64,000 nucleotides of DNA from Anaerolineae bacterium (GCA_022823945.1 JAJEBK010000016.1:51199-115198), one strand, 5' to 3'. Positions 1 to 7,959 are shown, counted from the stretch's first letter. The notes: a model not told the origin generated them from the letters alone. Numbers and translations are program-made.

Positions 1-2
1 TC

Positions 3-293
3 GAAGTTTTCGTGCGGCCGGCGCTGGCGAAGCTGGCCCGGCGCGCTCTGCACAGAAAGACGCTAGTGGCGACCGTCGCCGAAGATCTGCGCGCGGATGG
101 GCGGCGCAGCTACAACCGCGTGCGGCTTTCGCGCGAAGGCGGTGGCATTGTGGCGCATTCGACCGGCAACCAAAGTTCCGGGGCGCTGATGTCCATGCTG
201 TTGGCGGACGGGCTGGCCATAATCCCGGAAGGGCAAGAGCTTGTGCCAGCCGGCAGCGAATTGCCAGTGCTGCTGCTGCGACCGTTTGAATAA
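3..293 (+). CDS. moeA: MoeA C-terminal fragment (molybdopterin molybdenumtransferase), cut by window edge
   Basis: The reading frame is open from base 3 to the TAA at 291-293, so only the last 96 or so residues are visible. The segment opens with a VFVRPALAKL-type stretch and continues through a beta-rich domain with HSTGNQSSGALMSM and a proline-rich exit, the pattern of MoeA domain IV. MoeA inserts molybdate into adenylylated molybdopterin in the cytoplasm. The visible part lacks the catalytic domain, which lies upstream of the window. A molybdenum hydroxylase at 37.6-43.0 kb is a likely client of the cofactor. The family call is fairly safe; the full length is unknown. Confidence 0.8.
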   Translation, partial: EVFVRPALAKLARRALHRKTLVATVAEDLRADGRRSYNRVRLSREGGGIVAHSTGNQSSGALMSMLLADGLAIIPEGQELVPAGSELPVLLLRPFE

Positions 294-311
294 ATAGCGA
301 GGTTGCATGCC

Positions 312-737
312 ATGCGCCATATTCGCCGAATTCAGATGCTATTGGTCGCGATCGGTCTGGTGGTCGCGTCCTATTTGAGCTATTTGAAATTGACCGATGT
401 GCCAGCTGTCTGCGTAGAAGCCGGGGCTTTCGACTGCAATGTTGTGCTCAACAGCCGCTATTCAGAGTTGGCGGGCATACCAATCGCGTATCTGGGATTG
501 GCTGTGTATGCCATCATCGGCGCGCTGCTGCTGCTGGAAACGCGCGTGGAATTTCTGCGCGAAAATGGCAGCCTGCTCATCTTCGGGGTTGGGCTCTTCG
601 CCTGGCTGTTTTCAATGTGGCTGGTCTATGTCCAGGTGGGCTTGCTGCAGGCGCTGTGTCCCTGGTGTCTGACGCACGAATTGAACTTTACGATTCTCTT
701 CGGCACGATTGTCTACCGCGTAGTTCGCACCTTGTAA
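312..737 (+). CDS. Vitamin K epoxide reductase (VKOR)-family membrane protein
   Basis: This is a 141-residue protein with four predicted membrane helices (about 8-28, 57-76, 86-107 and 120-138). It has the VKOR redox set: Cys34 and Cys42 in the first outside loop, Ser48, and a Cys116-Pro-Trp-Cys119 pair at the end of the third helix. Bacterial VKORs reoxidise DsbA-like thioredoxins using quinone. No thioredoxin domain is fused here, so the partner must be encoded elsewhere. The ATG at 312 is chosen because GAGG lies 9 nt upstream; a TTG at 303 abuts that sequence and is unlikely. It follows moeA by 18 nt and may be co-transcribed. Confidence 0.85.
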   Translation: MRHIRRIQMLLVAIGLVVASYLSYLKLTDVPAVCVEAGAFDCNVVLNSRYSELAGIPIAYLGLAVYAIIGALLLLETRVEFLRENGSLLIFGVGLFAWLFSMWLVYVQVGLLQALCPWCLTHELNFTILFGTIVYRVVRTL

Positions 738-744
738 AAATGGA

Positions 745-1416
745 TTAACGCGGCGCGCCACGCAAGGTTCGCGCCAGGATGTCCTCTTGCTGGCGGCGAT
801 GATTGCGTCGGTTGTTCTGTCGTCCGCTTTCACGAACAATAGCGCTGTCATCGCTTTGCATCGCGCGCTGGAAAGCTTGGGCCATAGAAGTGGGCAAGGC
901 ATCGTCTTCGTCTTCTTCAATTGCGACAGGCTCTTCGGGCTGCTTCATGGTCAGGTCTATCTTGCGCGGGCGGCCGCTCTTTTTGATGACTCGTACCTCG
1001 ACAGCTTGTCCCACCTCGGCGATATCGCTGGGAGAGCGGACATAGCCATCGGCCATTTCTGACACATGCACCATGCCGGGGCGTTCCGCGCCAAAATCGA
1101 CAAAGACGCCAAAATCTTCCACGCGGATGACTTCACCGGTGTAGGTATTGCCCTGTTTGATGGTCGCCCAAGGCACAGCGGGCGGCTTCTCAAAGGTCAA
1201 GGCGACATGTCCATCGCGCCGCGTCTTATACACAAACGCGGTGATTTCTGCGCCTGGCTGCATGCTGATGTCGTTTTCATCTGCGCTCAGCTGCGATACA
1301 TGCAGCAAGGCATCTTGCCCTGTGCCGATATCCACCAAGGCACCATAGATGCCCAAATGCCGCACTGTGCCGTGTACTTGCGCGCCGGTCATCAGCGCTC
1401 CCGCTTCAACTGACAT
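745..1416 (-). CDS. Protein with two S1 RNA-binding domains
   Basis: The 223-residue product has two S1/OB-fold repeats at about 11-75 and 89-158. Each shows the G-x-V-x-x-x-G-x-(Y/F)-x-(A/V)-x-(V/F)-D core and the HVS segment. They are followed by an acidic linker (160-180) and a basic, Arg/Asn/Gln-rich tail. Such proteins bind single-stranded RNA and often associate with ribosomes or RNA decay, but no specific role can be read here. The ATG at 1416 is preferred over the one at 1425, because GAGGAG is 10 nt away rather than 1 nt. It converges with the VKOR gene, leaving only 7 bp between the two stops. Confidence 0.85.
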   Translation of the reverse strand: MSVEAGALMTGAQVHGTVRHLGIYGALVDIGTGQDALLHVSQLSADENDISMQPGAEITAFVYKTRRDGHVALTFEKPPAVPWATIKQGNTYTGEVIRVEDFGVFVDFGAERPGMVHVSEMADGYVRSPSDIAEVGQAVEVRVIKKSGRPRKIDLTMKQPEEPVAIEEDEDDALPTSMAQAFQRAMQSDDSAIVRESGRQNNRRNHRRQQEDILARTLRGAPR

Positions 1417-1456
1417 ACTTTCCATACTCCTCGAACTGGTGGTATCCGTATCGGGC

Positions 1457-2143
1457 TTAGTTTGTCGGGCAGGCTACCTCGTCGCCGACGCCCTCGCCAA
1501 CATAATCATAATTTTCTCCGCTGTACTCCGCGAATGATGTAAAACCCGCCCATTCGAACAGGCTGGTGCATTGCAGCAACTGCTGTTGTTCAGATTCTCC
1601 CAGATACAACACGCCAATGATCTGGCTGCTGGTCGAAAGCGAGCCCTGCGCGGGGCTGGCAACGAAGGCATAGACCACCAGGGAACGGTCGGTATACATC
1701 AGCGCGATATAGCCTTGTTCATCGTTGACTTGCTGGCCGACCGCATAGTCAGGTTCACCATAGCGATCATAAACAGGACCAAATGTCATAATCGGCGCTG
1801 TCTGCAGCAAGAATGATGTCACAGTTTCGCCGTCGCGGCTCACCAGTTGGCAACAGCCTGGATTTTCGCCCTCGGCAAAGGTGAAGCTGCGAGCCGGGTT
1901 GTCCTCTTGTGGATCGGGTTCTTCGACAATCTTGAAGCGCGCATCGCCTTCGATGATCAATTTGGCATCACGATAGCTGGTTTCATCAGGGATAATGCCG
2001 TGCCAGCAGGGCGCTTCGCAGGGGTCGCCCGTCAACAGGCTGGTATCGCGCAATTTGGTTTCGTCCAGCAGGTTGACCTCGCCACTACAGGCAGAAAGCA
2101 GCAGCGCAGCCATTAACAGATACAGGGGCAGGAGGCGGTTCAT
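1457..2143 (-). CDS. Predicted lipoprotein, unknown function
   Basis: The 228-residue product begins with a short basic N-terminus, a hydrophobic stretch and the lipobox LLSAC, which gives a lipid-modified Cys19. The mature part is acidic. It has a conspicuous CEAPCWHGIIP segment near residue 42, two further Cys near 97-98 (GCCQL) and a Cys about 17 residues from the end. I do not recognise a domain. The CxxxCWxGI pattern recurs in lipoproteins of Chloroflexota (recollection, not a search). The gene has only a weak ribosome binding site and is separated from its neighbours by 40-100 bp. Confidence 0.7.
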   Translation of the reverse strand: MNRLLPLYLLMAALLLSACSGEVNLLDETKLRDTSLLTGDPCEAPCWHGIIPDETSYRDAKLIIEGDARFKIVEEPDPQEDNPARSFTFAEGENPGCCQLVSRDGETVTSFLLQTAPIMTFGPVYDRYGEPDYAVGQQVNDEQGYIALMYTDRSLVVYAFVASPAQGSLSTSSQIIGVLYLGESEQQQLLQCTSLFEWAGFTSFAEYSGENYDYVGEGVGDEVACPTN

Positions 2144-2246
2144 CTGGCTTCGCTTTCACAACATAGCGGATGTGGCAACGCGACCATCATATCAGAGTCC
2201 GCCAGCATCTTGCAATAGCGCGGCGAGTCGAATTTTCATCTTGCGC

Positions 2247-4373
2247 TCAGCCTTCATTCACAGTCAGCGTGAGCGTATAGACGCCTATCGTGCCACCGTA
2301 TTGGTTGCCAAAGCGGGTGGCGATGATCACATAGGGCCCGTTGTCAGGCAGGACAAACTCGCTGATCAGCGAATCGGTGTTGCGCCCGGTCGCGCTCAAC
2401 AGGTTGGGGTCGGCATCGTCATTGGCGGCCAGCTCGCGGTCGCCCGGGCTGATCAAATACAAGTTGGTATCGAGCGTCTGCGATGCCATGCTGATGCTGA
2501 TGGAATCGCCAGCAGCGCCATTGAAGCCATAAACATCGAAAGTGTTGTCGCTGGAGATAATGCCAGAAACCGGCTGGCCAAACTGGATGGCCGGCGGGTC
2601 GAAGGCTTCATTCTGATAAGCCAACGTGCGGCTGCCAGCGTCAATGAAGCCGGCTTCGCCAGCGCTCGCCATGCCAAGCGGATCGATGCTGAAATTGGTC
2701 AGGTAGCGCTGACCTGGCAAGGGGAATTGAATTTGGTTGATCAAGGGAATGCCAGCGACCTCGATGACAAGCGCGAAATCGACCGGTGGTGGTTGCTCGG
2801 AACAGGGATTTTGATACCAGACTTCCACCTCATAGGTGCCAGGTCGCATGCGGCCGGAGGGCCAATAAATATGCGAGACCGGCGCGCCAGTCTCGGCAGG
2901 CACGCAGTTGACATTGCCGTCCGCTGCCAGGATGCCGCCACTGGCCACGCTGGGATTGTCGTCATAGACCGACTCGCCAACCGGGTCGCGCACCAGAAGC
3001 TGCAAGTCCGCGCCCGTGCTCCAGTAGAGGCTGACTTCAATATCGCCCTGAGGCAGGTTCAGGGAGTCGGTCTGGGCGGGGGCATCGGCTGTCGCGCCCG
3101 TCAGCGTGAGCTCAAATTGCCCGACAGTGCCGCCAAGTTCTTTGCCATAGCGCGTGGCGACGATGGTGTACAAACCATTGCTCAACAGGCGCGCATTGGC
3201 GATGCTGGAATCGGTCGTGCCGCCGGCATCATCGTTGATATTGACGACGGTTCCGGCTGGGTCGACCAGTTGCAAGAGCGTGTCCAGGTTTGGCCCCACA
3301 GCCTGCATGTTGATCGAAACGATTTCGCCTGCCACGCCTGCAAAGCGATAAGCCACGACCGGCTCAGCATTGGTGATTGCGCCTGTCACGGCTGTGCTGC
3401 GCGTAATTGGCTGCGCGACAGAAGCCGCGGCGGCATATCCACTGGGCAGGATGCTCAGGCTGGTGCTGGGATACGCGCCGCCCGGGCTGACCACGGCACT
3501 GCCATCAGCGGCGATTTCAAAGCGGCCGACATAAACGCTGGATTGCCCAGGCGCAGGTGGCGACAAAGCGCCCGATTGTTGACCGCTCAAAGCGCCATTG
3601 ACACTGACATCGGTGAAAAATTGTACACTGCCGGTCTGGTCATCGCAGGCGGATTCATAATAGACGATGATTTCGTAGCTGCCAGTCGGCAAATAGCCGG
3701 GTTGCCAGGTGGCGGTTTCGACCGAATTGTCGCTGACGACTTCGCAGAGACCGTTGGCGTCAAAGCCAAAGACGCCGCCGTTGCTGGTCGCGCGAGAGTC
3801 CCAGTGCAGCGCTTCGCCCGTGGGGTCGCGCAGCTCCAGGTTGAGGTCGGCAGCGCCGCTCCAGTTCAGGCGCACTTCAATGCCGGCATTCAGCAAGACA
3901 AGCGAGGTATCGGCAGTCGCTGCGCCCGCATCGACAGGCGCGACAGCCAGGTCAGAAATCGCCAGCGAAAGCTCGTAACTGGTGTCGTTTATTGCGCTGC
4001 CAGGAGCGAAATAGACAAAAGCATGATAGCGTCCGCCGGCCGACAGAGGCACATCGGCCAGGCTGAGCGCGCCCACCGCGGCGCTGTCAGCTCCCTGCGC
4101 GATGGTGTTGCCGCCGCTATCAACAAGCAGGAGCGCCAAGGAGCTGCCCTGCCCCGACAGCGATAATGTTGCGACAGCGCCAGGCGCGGCATCAAAGACG
4201 AAGGCAGACGCGCTGGCATCGGCAGCCAATGCGCTCGACGCGGCAACGCCCGGCAGCAGCATTTTCCCGCTATCCTGCGCCGCCACCGGCAGCCAACAAG
4301 CCAGCAAAATCGTAAGTACAAGTCCCAAGGACCCGGCAGAGCCTTTGCGCAGAACCATAATCAAGCCAGGCAT
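2247..4373 (-). CDS. Large secreted protein with alternating PPC-like and YfaP-like domains
   Basis: The 708-residue product has a signal peptide ending near VAAQDSG. After it come repeated beta-sandwich modules. PPC-type repeats (pre-peptidase C-terminal) end in YxLTLT after an IVATR(Y/F)G(K/N) motif, seen near residues 350-440 and 595-705. Between them lie two copies of a module carrying EVxLxWxxxADLxLxxRDPxGE, an inner Cys pair and a PxGxYE(I/V)xVxY segment; these resemble YfaP/DUF2135 domains. An N-terminal segment looks like a divergent third PPC copy. No catalytic domain is visible, so an adhesive or envelope role is inferred. The ATG at 4373 is chosen because GGAGGT sits 7-8 nt upstream; the ATG at 4388 lacks such a site. 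Confidence 0.75.
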   Translation of the reverse strand: MPGLIMVLRKGSAGSLGLVLTILLACWLPVAAQDSGKMLLPGVAASSALAADASASAFVFDAAPGAVATLSLSGQGSSLALLLVDSGGNTIAQGADSAAVGALSLADVPLSAGGRYHAFVYFAPGSAINDTSYELSLAISDLAVAPVDAGAATADTSLVLLNAGIEVRLNWSGAADLNLELRDPTGEALHWDSRATSNGGVFGFDANGLCEVVSDNSVETATWQPGYLPTGSYEIIVYYESACDDQTGSVQFFTDVSVNGALSGQQSGALSPPAPGQSSVYVGRFEIAADGSAVVSPGGAYPSTSLSILPSGYAAAASVAQPITRSTAVTGAITNAEPVVAYRFAGVAGEIVSINMQAVGPNLDTLLQLVDPAGTVVNINDDAGGTTDSSIANARLLSNGLYTIVATRYGKELGGTVGQFELTLTGATADAPAQTDSLNLPQGDIEVSLYWSTGADLQLLVRDPVGESVYDDNPSVASGGILAADGNVNCVPAETGAPVSHIYWPSGRMRPGTYEVEVWYQNPCSEQPPPVDFALVIEVAGIPLINQIQFPLPGQRYLTNFSIDPLGMASAGEAGFIDAGSRTLAYQNEAFDPPAIQFGQPVSGIISSDNTFDVYGFNGAAGDSISISMASQTLDTNLYLISPGDRELAANDDADPNLLSATGRNTDSLISEFVLPDNGPYVIIATRFGNQYGGTIGVYTLTLTVNEG

Positions 4374-4469
4374 GCTTTGAACCTCCATCCGTGCAACACG
4401 GAATCTCGCTGTACAGCGAAGTGTAGCCGATTATGCCGCAGCTTGCCAGTTGCGTCCTCGCCCGCGCGT

Positions 4470-5042
4470 CTAGCCTGCCCTGACGCCATCCAGCCCCAAT
4501 TCGGATGCATGGTCTTGCATGGCGCGCAGCACCAGCGGCACATGGAAACCCCAGACATCCACGCCCAGCGCTGCGCAGCCATCAATCACATCCTGGCGGT
4601 TGACGCCCGCCGCGAATGCCTTGTCTTTCCACTTCTTGCGGATGCTCTTAATCTTGACATCGCGGATATCTTTGCTGGGGCGGACGAGGGCAACGGCGGT
4701 GATCAAACCGGTCAGCTCGTCCACTGCATAAAGCGCCTTGTCGCGCAGGGTTACGCGGTCATCGGCAGCTAGCGGACCATGACTGAGGATGGTGCGAATG
4801 TCTTCTTCGCCCAAGCCCCGCTCGCGCAAGATGGGCGCGCCGTGCATGGGATGCTGCTCCAGCGAGGGATGAATCTCCCAGTCGAAGTCGTGCAGCAAGC
4901 CGACCAGCCCCCAGGAATCGGGGTCTTCGCCGTAGTGCTCGGCATAGGCGCGCATGGCGAATTCGACCGCCAGCATGTGCTTGCGCAGGGAATCGGACTG
5001 CACGAATTCGCAGACGATGTTGTAGGCGTCAGAACGGTTCAC
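4470..5042 (-). CDS. HD-domain phosphohydrolase-like protein
   Basis: The 190-residue product carries the HD-superfamily metal set: His22, His51-Asp52 (in GLLHDFDWE) and Asp108, with extra histidines at 58, 64, 67 and 88. HD domains of this size hydrolyse phosphoester bonds in nucleotides; the substrate here cannot be predicted. The start is GTG at 5042-5040, whose GTGA overlaps the TGA stop of the restriction endonuclease gene by 4 nt. The gene is therefore translationally coupled as third member of the restriction-modification operon. It may only be a passenger, but coupling suggests co-expression. Confidence 0.8.
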   Translation of the reverse strand: MNRSDAYNIVCEFVQSDSLRKHMLAVEFAMRAYAEHYGEDPDSWGLVGLLHDFDWEIHPSLEQHPMHGAPILRERGLGEEDIRTILSHGPLAADDRVTLRDKALYAVDELTGLITAVALVRPSKDIRDVKIKSIRKKWKDKAFAAGVNRQDVIDGCAALGVDVWGFHVPLVLRAMQDHASELGLDGVRAG

Positions 5043-5953
5043 AGGGCAATTTCCTCGAAGACTTGGGGAATGATGGCATCAAGCGCCGAGTCTAGGTCGC
5101 CATGGAAAGGAGCGCAAGGGACATCCAGGTAGCTGAAGACGGTGTGCATGCGCTTGTAGCCGTCACGCGCGCCGAGCTCGATCCAGTGATGCCCGCGGTT
5201 GGTGAGCTGGTGCTTGTTGTTGTCGCTGAGGGTCTGGGCGATGAAGATGTTAGAGCGGCGGGCGATGGCGCTGTCGGCAGATTCGGGGTTGCCCTTGCCC
5301 ATCAGCTTGACCTCGCAGAAGAATTGCTGACCGGACGCGGACAGAAAGTGGAAATCGACCTCGCGCGATTCGCCAGTGAGTCCCTTGCCGGCGTAATGGC
5401 TTGAAGGTACATGGTACAGCTTCGCCAGTGTTAGCATGAGCGGGAGTTCGAGTCGTTTGCCGAGTCCGCTCCATGCACCGCCACGGATTTCGGCGTGCTT
5501 GGCGGCGAGCGTGTTGACGACGATGAGGGATTCGTGGAGGGAGAGGTGGGCGCTGAGATCCTGATAGCGGAGCGTCATTTCGAGATCAACCTCGGCAAAT
5601 TCCTGCGAGATTAGCGCACTTACGCGCCGCATTGTTTCGTCGTAGTATTCAGGTGCGACTTGCAAAACGACCTTCCGCGCCGCGCTGCCATAGATATTCG
5701 TAATCGTCTTGTTGTTTAGCCCGGTATAAATGGCGGTTTCGTCTTTGGAAAAGCCGCCGCTGAGGAAATAACGCTTGTACCAGTCTTCTTCAATGTTCAT
5801 GCCTTGCACTTTGGCGAGACAGATGTCCTTAAAGAAGTCCACGGTAAAGCGCATGAAGTCGTTGCTAATTTCGTTTATGACCGCCTTTCGATAGTGCTCT
5901 CCCTTGATGATCATGCGCAATACTTGTGGCAAGGCTTCTTTGCTCAAGGGCAT
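5039..5953 (-). CDS. CfrBI-like type II restriction endonuclease
   Basis: The 304-residue product resembles CfrBI-family type II enzymes (family assigned from recall of the pattern). A PD-(D/E)xK nuclease site is visible as Glu198-Val-Asp200 on one strand and Glu214-Val-Lys216 (in FFCEVKLMGKGNPE) on the next. The N-terminal two thirds are helical. The ATG at 5953 overlaps the methylase TGA in the form TGATG, so it is coupled to the methylase. The three-gene operon is a little lower in GC than its flanks, consistent with transfer. Recognition of a CCWWGG-like site is only a family-based guess. Confidence 0.75.
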   Translation of the reverse strand: MPLSKEALPQVLRMIIKGEHYRKAVINEISNDFMRFTVDFFKDICLAKVQGMNIEEDWYKRYFLSGGFSKDETAIYTGLNNKTITNIYGSAARKVVLQVAPEYYDETMRRVSALISQEFAEVDLEMTLRYQDLSAHLSLHESLIVVNTLAAKHAEIRGGAWSGLGKRLELPLMLTLAKLYHVPSSHYAGKGLTGESREVDFHFLSASGQQFFCEVKLMGKGNPESADSAIARRSNIFIAQTLSDNNKHQLTNRGHHWIELGARDGYKRMHTVFSYLDVPCAPFHGDLDSALDAIIPQVFEEIAL

Positions 5954-7335
5954 CAATCGGATCCTTCAATCATGGTCGCTAGTTCGTCCAACGAAGCGAA
6001 TCGCGGCGAATGCGCTTGAAATACATCCGCTGGCAAGGTCTCTTTCATGCGCTCGACATAACGCGGTTCAAGCTCGGTCAGGAAAAAGTATCGGTTTTGT
6101 CTTTGCGCCGCCCGCCCCAGTGTGCCGCTGCCAGCAAAGGGATCGAATACCAGGTCGCCAAGATAGGAATAGTATTGTAGCACTCTATCGCAGAGTTCAT
6201 CGGGGAACACCGCGCTATGAATCTTGTCGCTGACGGGGTCGATATGCCACAGGTTCGTCTTCTCGAATTCGCCGTCCACCTTGCTGGCTTCAATGACCTC
6301 TGCCGGATATTGGCGCATATTCCAGTCCAGCAGACGCGGCGACCGTTTGCGGTAGACCATGACATATTCGGTGGTCGCGTTGGGCTTGTATCCCAGCGGT
6401 TTGCGGTGCTGTTGAAAGCCACCATTGCGATTCTTGACGGTGACATCAGGCTTTGACCAAACAATGTCGTCTATGAAGTCCCAGCCCATCTGCGTAACGA
6501 TGCTGTTGATGTCGAAGGGAATCGGATAGCGGCGGCTGGAATGCTTGCGGCTCAAGCGAGCCACGATGACGGGCGAAGTATTGATGATGAGAAAGCGCCC
6601 TTCTTTGGTGATGCGATGCACCTCGCGGAAGACTTCCTCCAGAAAATCCAGATATTGCTGGTAACTGGCATAGATGGAATAGTCGCGAGCGTTGTAATAG
6701 GGCGGCGATGTAAAGGTCAAATGCAGGCAGCCATCGGGCAAAAGGCGCATGATTTCGCGCGTATTGCCTTCCGCAACGAGATTTTTCAGATAGTCGGGCG
6801 ATTCGGGATGTTTGCCGTAATCGGTGGATTTCGCCCGCTCGTCAAATTCGATTGCCAACTGATATTGGATTAGCTCGTTGGGATGTTCGCGCAGCGTCAG
6901 CAACCGTTCTTCGACACGGGGCAGCGACTTGAAGACGAGCAGCCCGCGAATGGCTTGCATGATAACGCTGGGATCGGGATCGGACAAAAAGCGGATGAGC
7001 GTGGGTATGGCGCGTTCGTTGCGCATGCGCCCGATTGACGATACCGCTTCGCGCCGCACCATAGAGCTTTCGTCATCGGCAGCGATTTCGCTTAGCTGCG
7101 GCAGATAGGCGATGTCCGTGAGCTTGCCGAGATTCTTGACTGCCCAGTAGCGGGTCTCGCGGGAGTCGTCTGTGAGATAGGGTAGGAGTACGCTGCCATC
7201 GAAGTCGTCGGGCAGGCGGCCGAGGTCTTGTATCTTGAACCATCCATCAATAGGCGACTTGCGAGAATCGCAGGCTGACGTAGGTTGATGTTCGTCGAAC
7301 TGCCGCGCCACCGGATTCGAAGGCATACCGCTCAT
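5953..7335 (-). CDS. DNA methyltransferase (N4/N6 type, beta order) with N-terminal HEAT repeats
   Basis: This 460-residue protein has two parts. Residues 45-150 form HEAT/armadillo-like helical repeats (for example WAVKNLGKLTD, VRREAVSSIGRM, VIMQAIRGLL). Residues 180-450 form a methylase with the catalytic motif TSPPY at about 209-213, typical of N4-cytosine enzymes. The AdoMet motif DPFAGSGT follows at about 398-405, so the motif order is IV then I (beta class). It should methylate the site cut by the downstream nuclease. The start is taken as ATG 7335 (GTG 7338 and ATG 7326 are alternatives; no clear ribosome binding site). The HEAT part is unusual for a modification enzyme. Confidence 0.85.
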   Translation of the reverse strand: MSGMPSNPVARQFDEHQPTSACDSRKSPIDGWFKIQDLGRLPDDFDGSVLLPYLTDDSRETRYWAVKNLGKLTDIAYLPQLSEIAADDESSMVRREAVSSIGRMRNERAIPTLIRFLSDPDPSVIMQAIRGLLVFKSLPRVEERLLTLREHPNELIQYQLAIEFDERAKSTDYGKHPESPDYLKNLVAEGNTREIMRLLPDGCLHLTFTSPPYYNARDYSIYASYQQYLDFLEEVFREVHRITKEGRFLIINTSPVIVARLSRKHSSRRYPIPFDINSIVTQMGWDFIDDIVWSKPDVTVKNRNGGFQQHRKPLGYKPNATTEYVMVYRKRSPRLLDWNMRQYPAEVIEASKVDGEFEKTNLWHIDPVSDKIHSAVFPDELCDRVLQYYSYLGDLVFDPFAGSGTLGRAAQRQNRYFFLTELEPRYVERMKETLPADVFQAHSPRFASLDELATMIEGSD

Positions 7336-7362
7336 CACAAGTTAAGGGCTGAAGTCGAAGCC

Positions 7363-7391
7363 ATTTTACCGTGCCTTCAGCGCGATTCCAA
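7363..7391 (-). promoter_or_regulatory. Predicted promoter of the restriction-modification operon
   Basis: On the minus strand, TTGGAA (7391-7386) and TAAAAT (7368-7363) are separated by 17 nt. The expected start of transcription is near 7356, about 20 nt before the methylase start codon. No separate controller-protein gene is seen next to it. Confidence 0.5.
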
Positions 7392-7441
7392 CCACGAGCA
7401 AATCACTCCGCTGGAAGAGCATAAAGAAAAGAGCAGAATCC

Positions 7442-7470
7442 TTGACGCTTCTTAAGGGATGTGGTATAAT
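7442..7470 (+). promoter_or_regulatory. Near-consensus sigma70 promoter with extended -10
   Basis: TTGACG at 7442-7447, a 17-nt spacer and TATAAT at 7465-7470, preceded by TGG (extended -10), make the strongest promoter match in the window. It points away from the restriction-modification operon into a 400-bp low-GC region with only short ORFs. The expected transcription start is 7477-7478. Confidence 0.75.
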
Positions 7471-7477
7471 AATGGGG

Positions 7478-7531
7478 ATGGTTAGCGTCGGAACGGGCCT
7501 AGCCTGGTACGGACCCAGATCGGGTGGATAA
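7478..7531 (+). CDS. Possible leaderless 17-codon leader ORF
   Basis: An ATG lies exactly 7 nt after the -10 box, where transcription should begin. It opens a 17-codon frame (MVSVGTGLAWYGPRSGG) ending in TAA at 7529-7531. There is no ribosome binding site, so it could only be read as a leaderless message. The peptide is Gly-rich with one Trp and one Tyr and matches no family I know. The position and the strong promoter argue for it; the short length argues for caution. Confidence 0.3.
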   Translation: MVSVGTGLAWYGPRSGG

Positions 7532-7547
7532 TCGATTGGAGGCAACT

Positions 7548-7556
7548 ATGACTTAA
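7548..7556 (+). other. Two-codon minigene ATG-ACT-TAA behind a strong ribosome binding site
   Basis: TTGGAGG at 7536-7542 is followed after 5 nt by ATG ACT TAA. This is among the best ribosome binding sites in the window, yet it serves an ORF of two sense codons. Reading past the TAA gives about 27 further codons before TAG, so a nonsense mutation in a former small gene is an alternative to a true start-stop element. Confidence 0.35.
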
Positions 7557-7605
7557 CTCGCACTGAATTGGAAATGTGGTGATATAGCAATTAGGAGCAA
7601 GAGAA

Positions 7606-7692
7606 ATGTCGAACATCAGAATGATAAATTATACTAGGAGAGTTAATCATGACTCGTATACGAAAGTTCGAGGCTTCAAACACAAAGTTTAG
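7606..7692 (+). CDS. Possible 28-codon ORF overlapping the next small gene
   Basis: An ATG at 7606 preceded by AGGAGC (7 nt closer to GAGAA) opens a basic 28-residue frame that ends at TAG 7690-7692. It overlaps the first 44 nt of the 78-residue ORF in another frame, and the ribosome binding site of that ORF lies inside it. The arrangement would suit translational coupling, but the ORF may be chance in this AT-rich stretch. Confidence 0.22.
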   Translation: MSNIRMINYTRRVNHDSYTKVRGFKHKV

Positions 7693-7885
7693 CCTAGTCA
7701 ACGTACTAAATTATGAGAAAGACACAATTAAGTATGTTGATAGTAGGGAATTACCAAAGAAACTTGTGGTTTCAGTGATTTCATTGGTGAGTAGAGATCT
7801 CAGCCCGGTATTGCTAATCCTTCTCTCAGATGACTTGGAAACCTTTCAAGTATGCTTGGATGCAATAGTAGCCATAGTAAAGTGA
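7649..7885 (+). CDS. Small hypothetical protein, 78 residues
   Basis: The ORF starts at ATG 7649 with AGGAGA 8 nt upstream and lies downstream of the near-consensus promoter at 7442. Local GC is near 40%, far below its neighbours, which suggests recent acquisition. The N-terminal half is basic and polar. The C-terminal half is hydrophobic with two acidic breaks (DDLETF), too short for a confident membrane helix. I recognise no family. Next to a restriction-modification operon, roles in regulation or anti-phage defence are conceivable but unsupported. Confidence 0.5.
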   Translation: MTRIRKFEASNTKFSLVNVLNYEKDTIKYVDSRELPKKLVVSVISLVSRDLSPVLLILLSDDLETFQVCLDAIVAIVK

Positions 7886-7959
7886 GAAATTCTAATAGGT
7901 CGGGCACAAAACAGCATTTACATGGTTCATAGCGAATACAGGGGGTGGGATTAAAACCC

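Noticed and set aside
1995..4166. A 723-codon open frame on the plus strand
   Set aside because: It lies antisense to the secreted PPC protein gene, which has a signal peptide, ribosome binding site and clear domains. The plus frame gives low-complexity Ala/Arg/Asp sequence without a family, as expected for a mirror frame in GC-rich DNA.
7490..7535. tRNA-like string (CTAGCCTGGTACGG followed by a short hairpin)
   Set aside because: The D-loop-like part is suggestive, but no acceptor stem, anticodon arm or T-arm can be paired around it.
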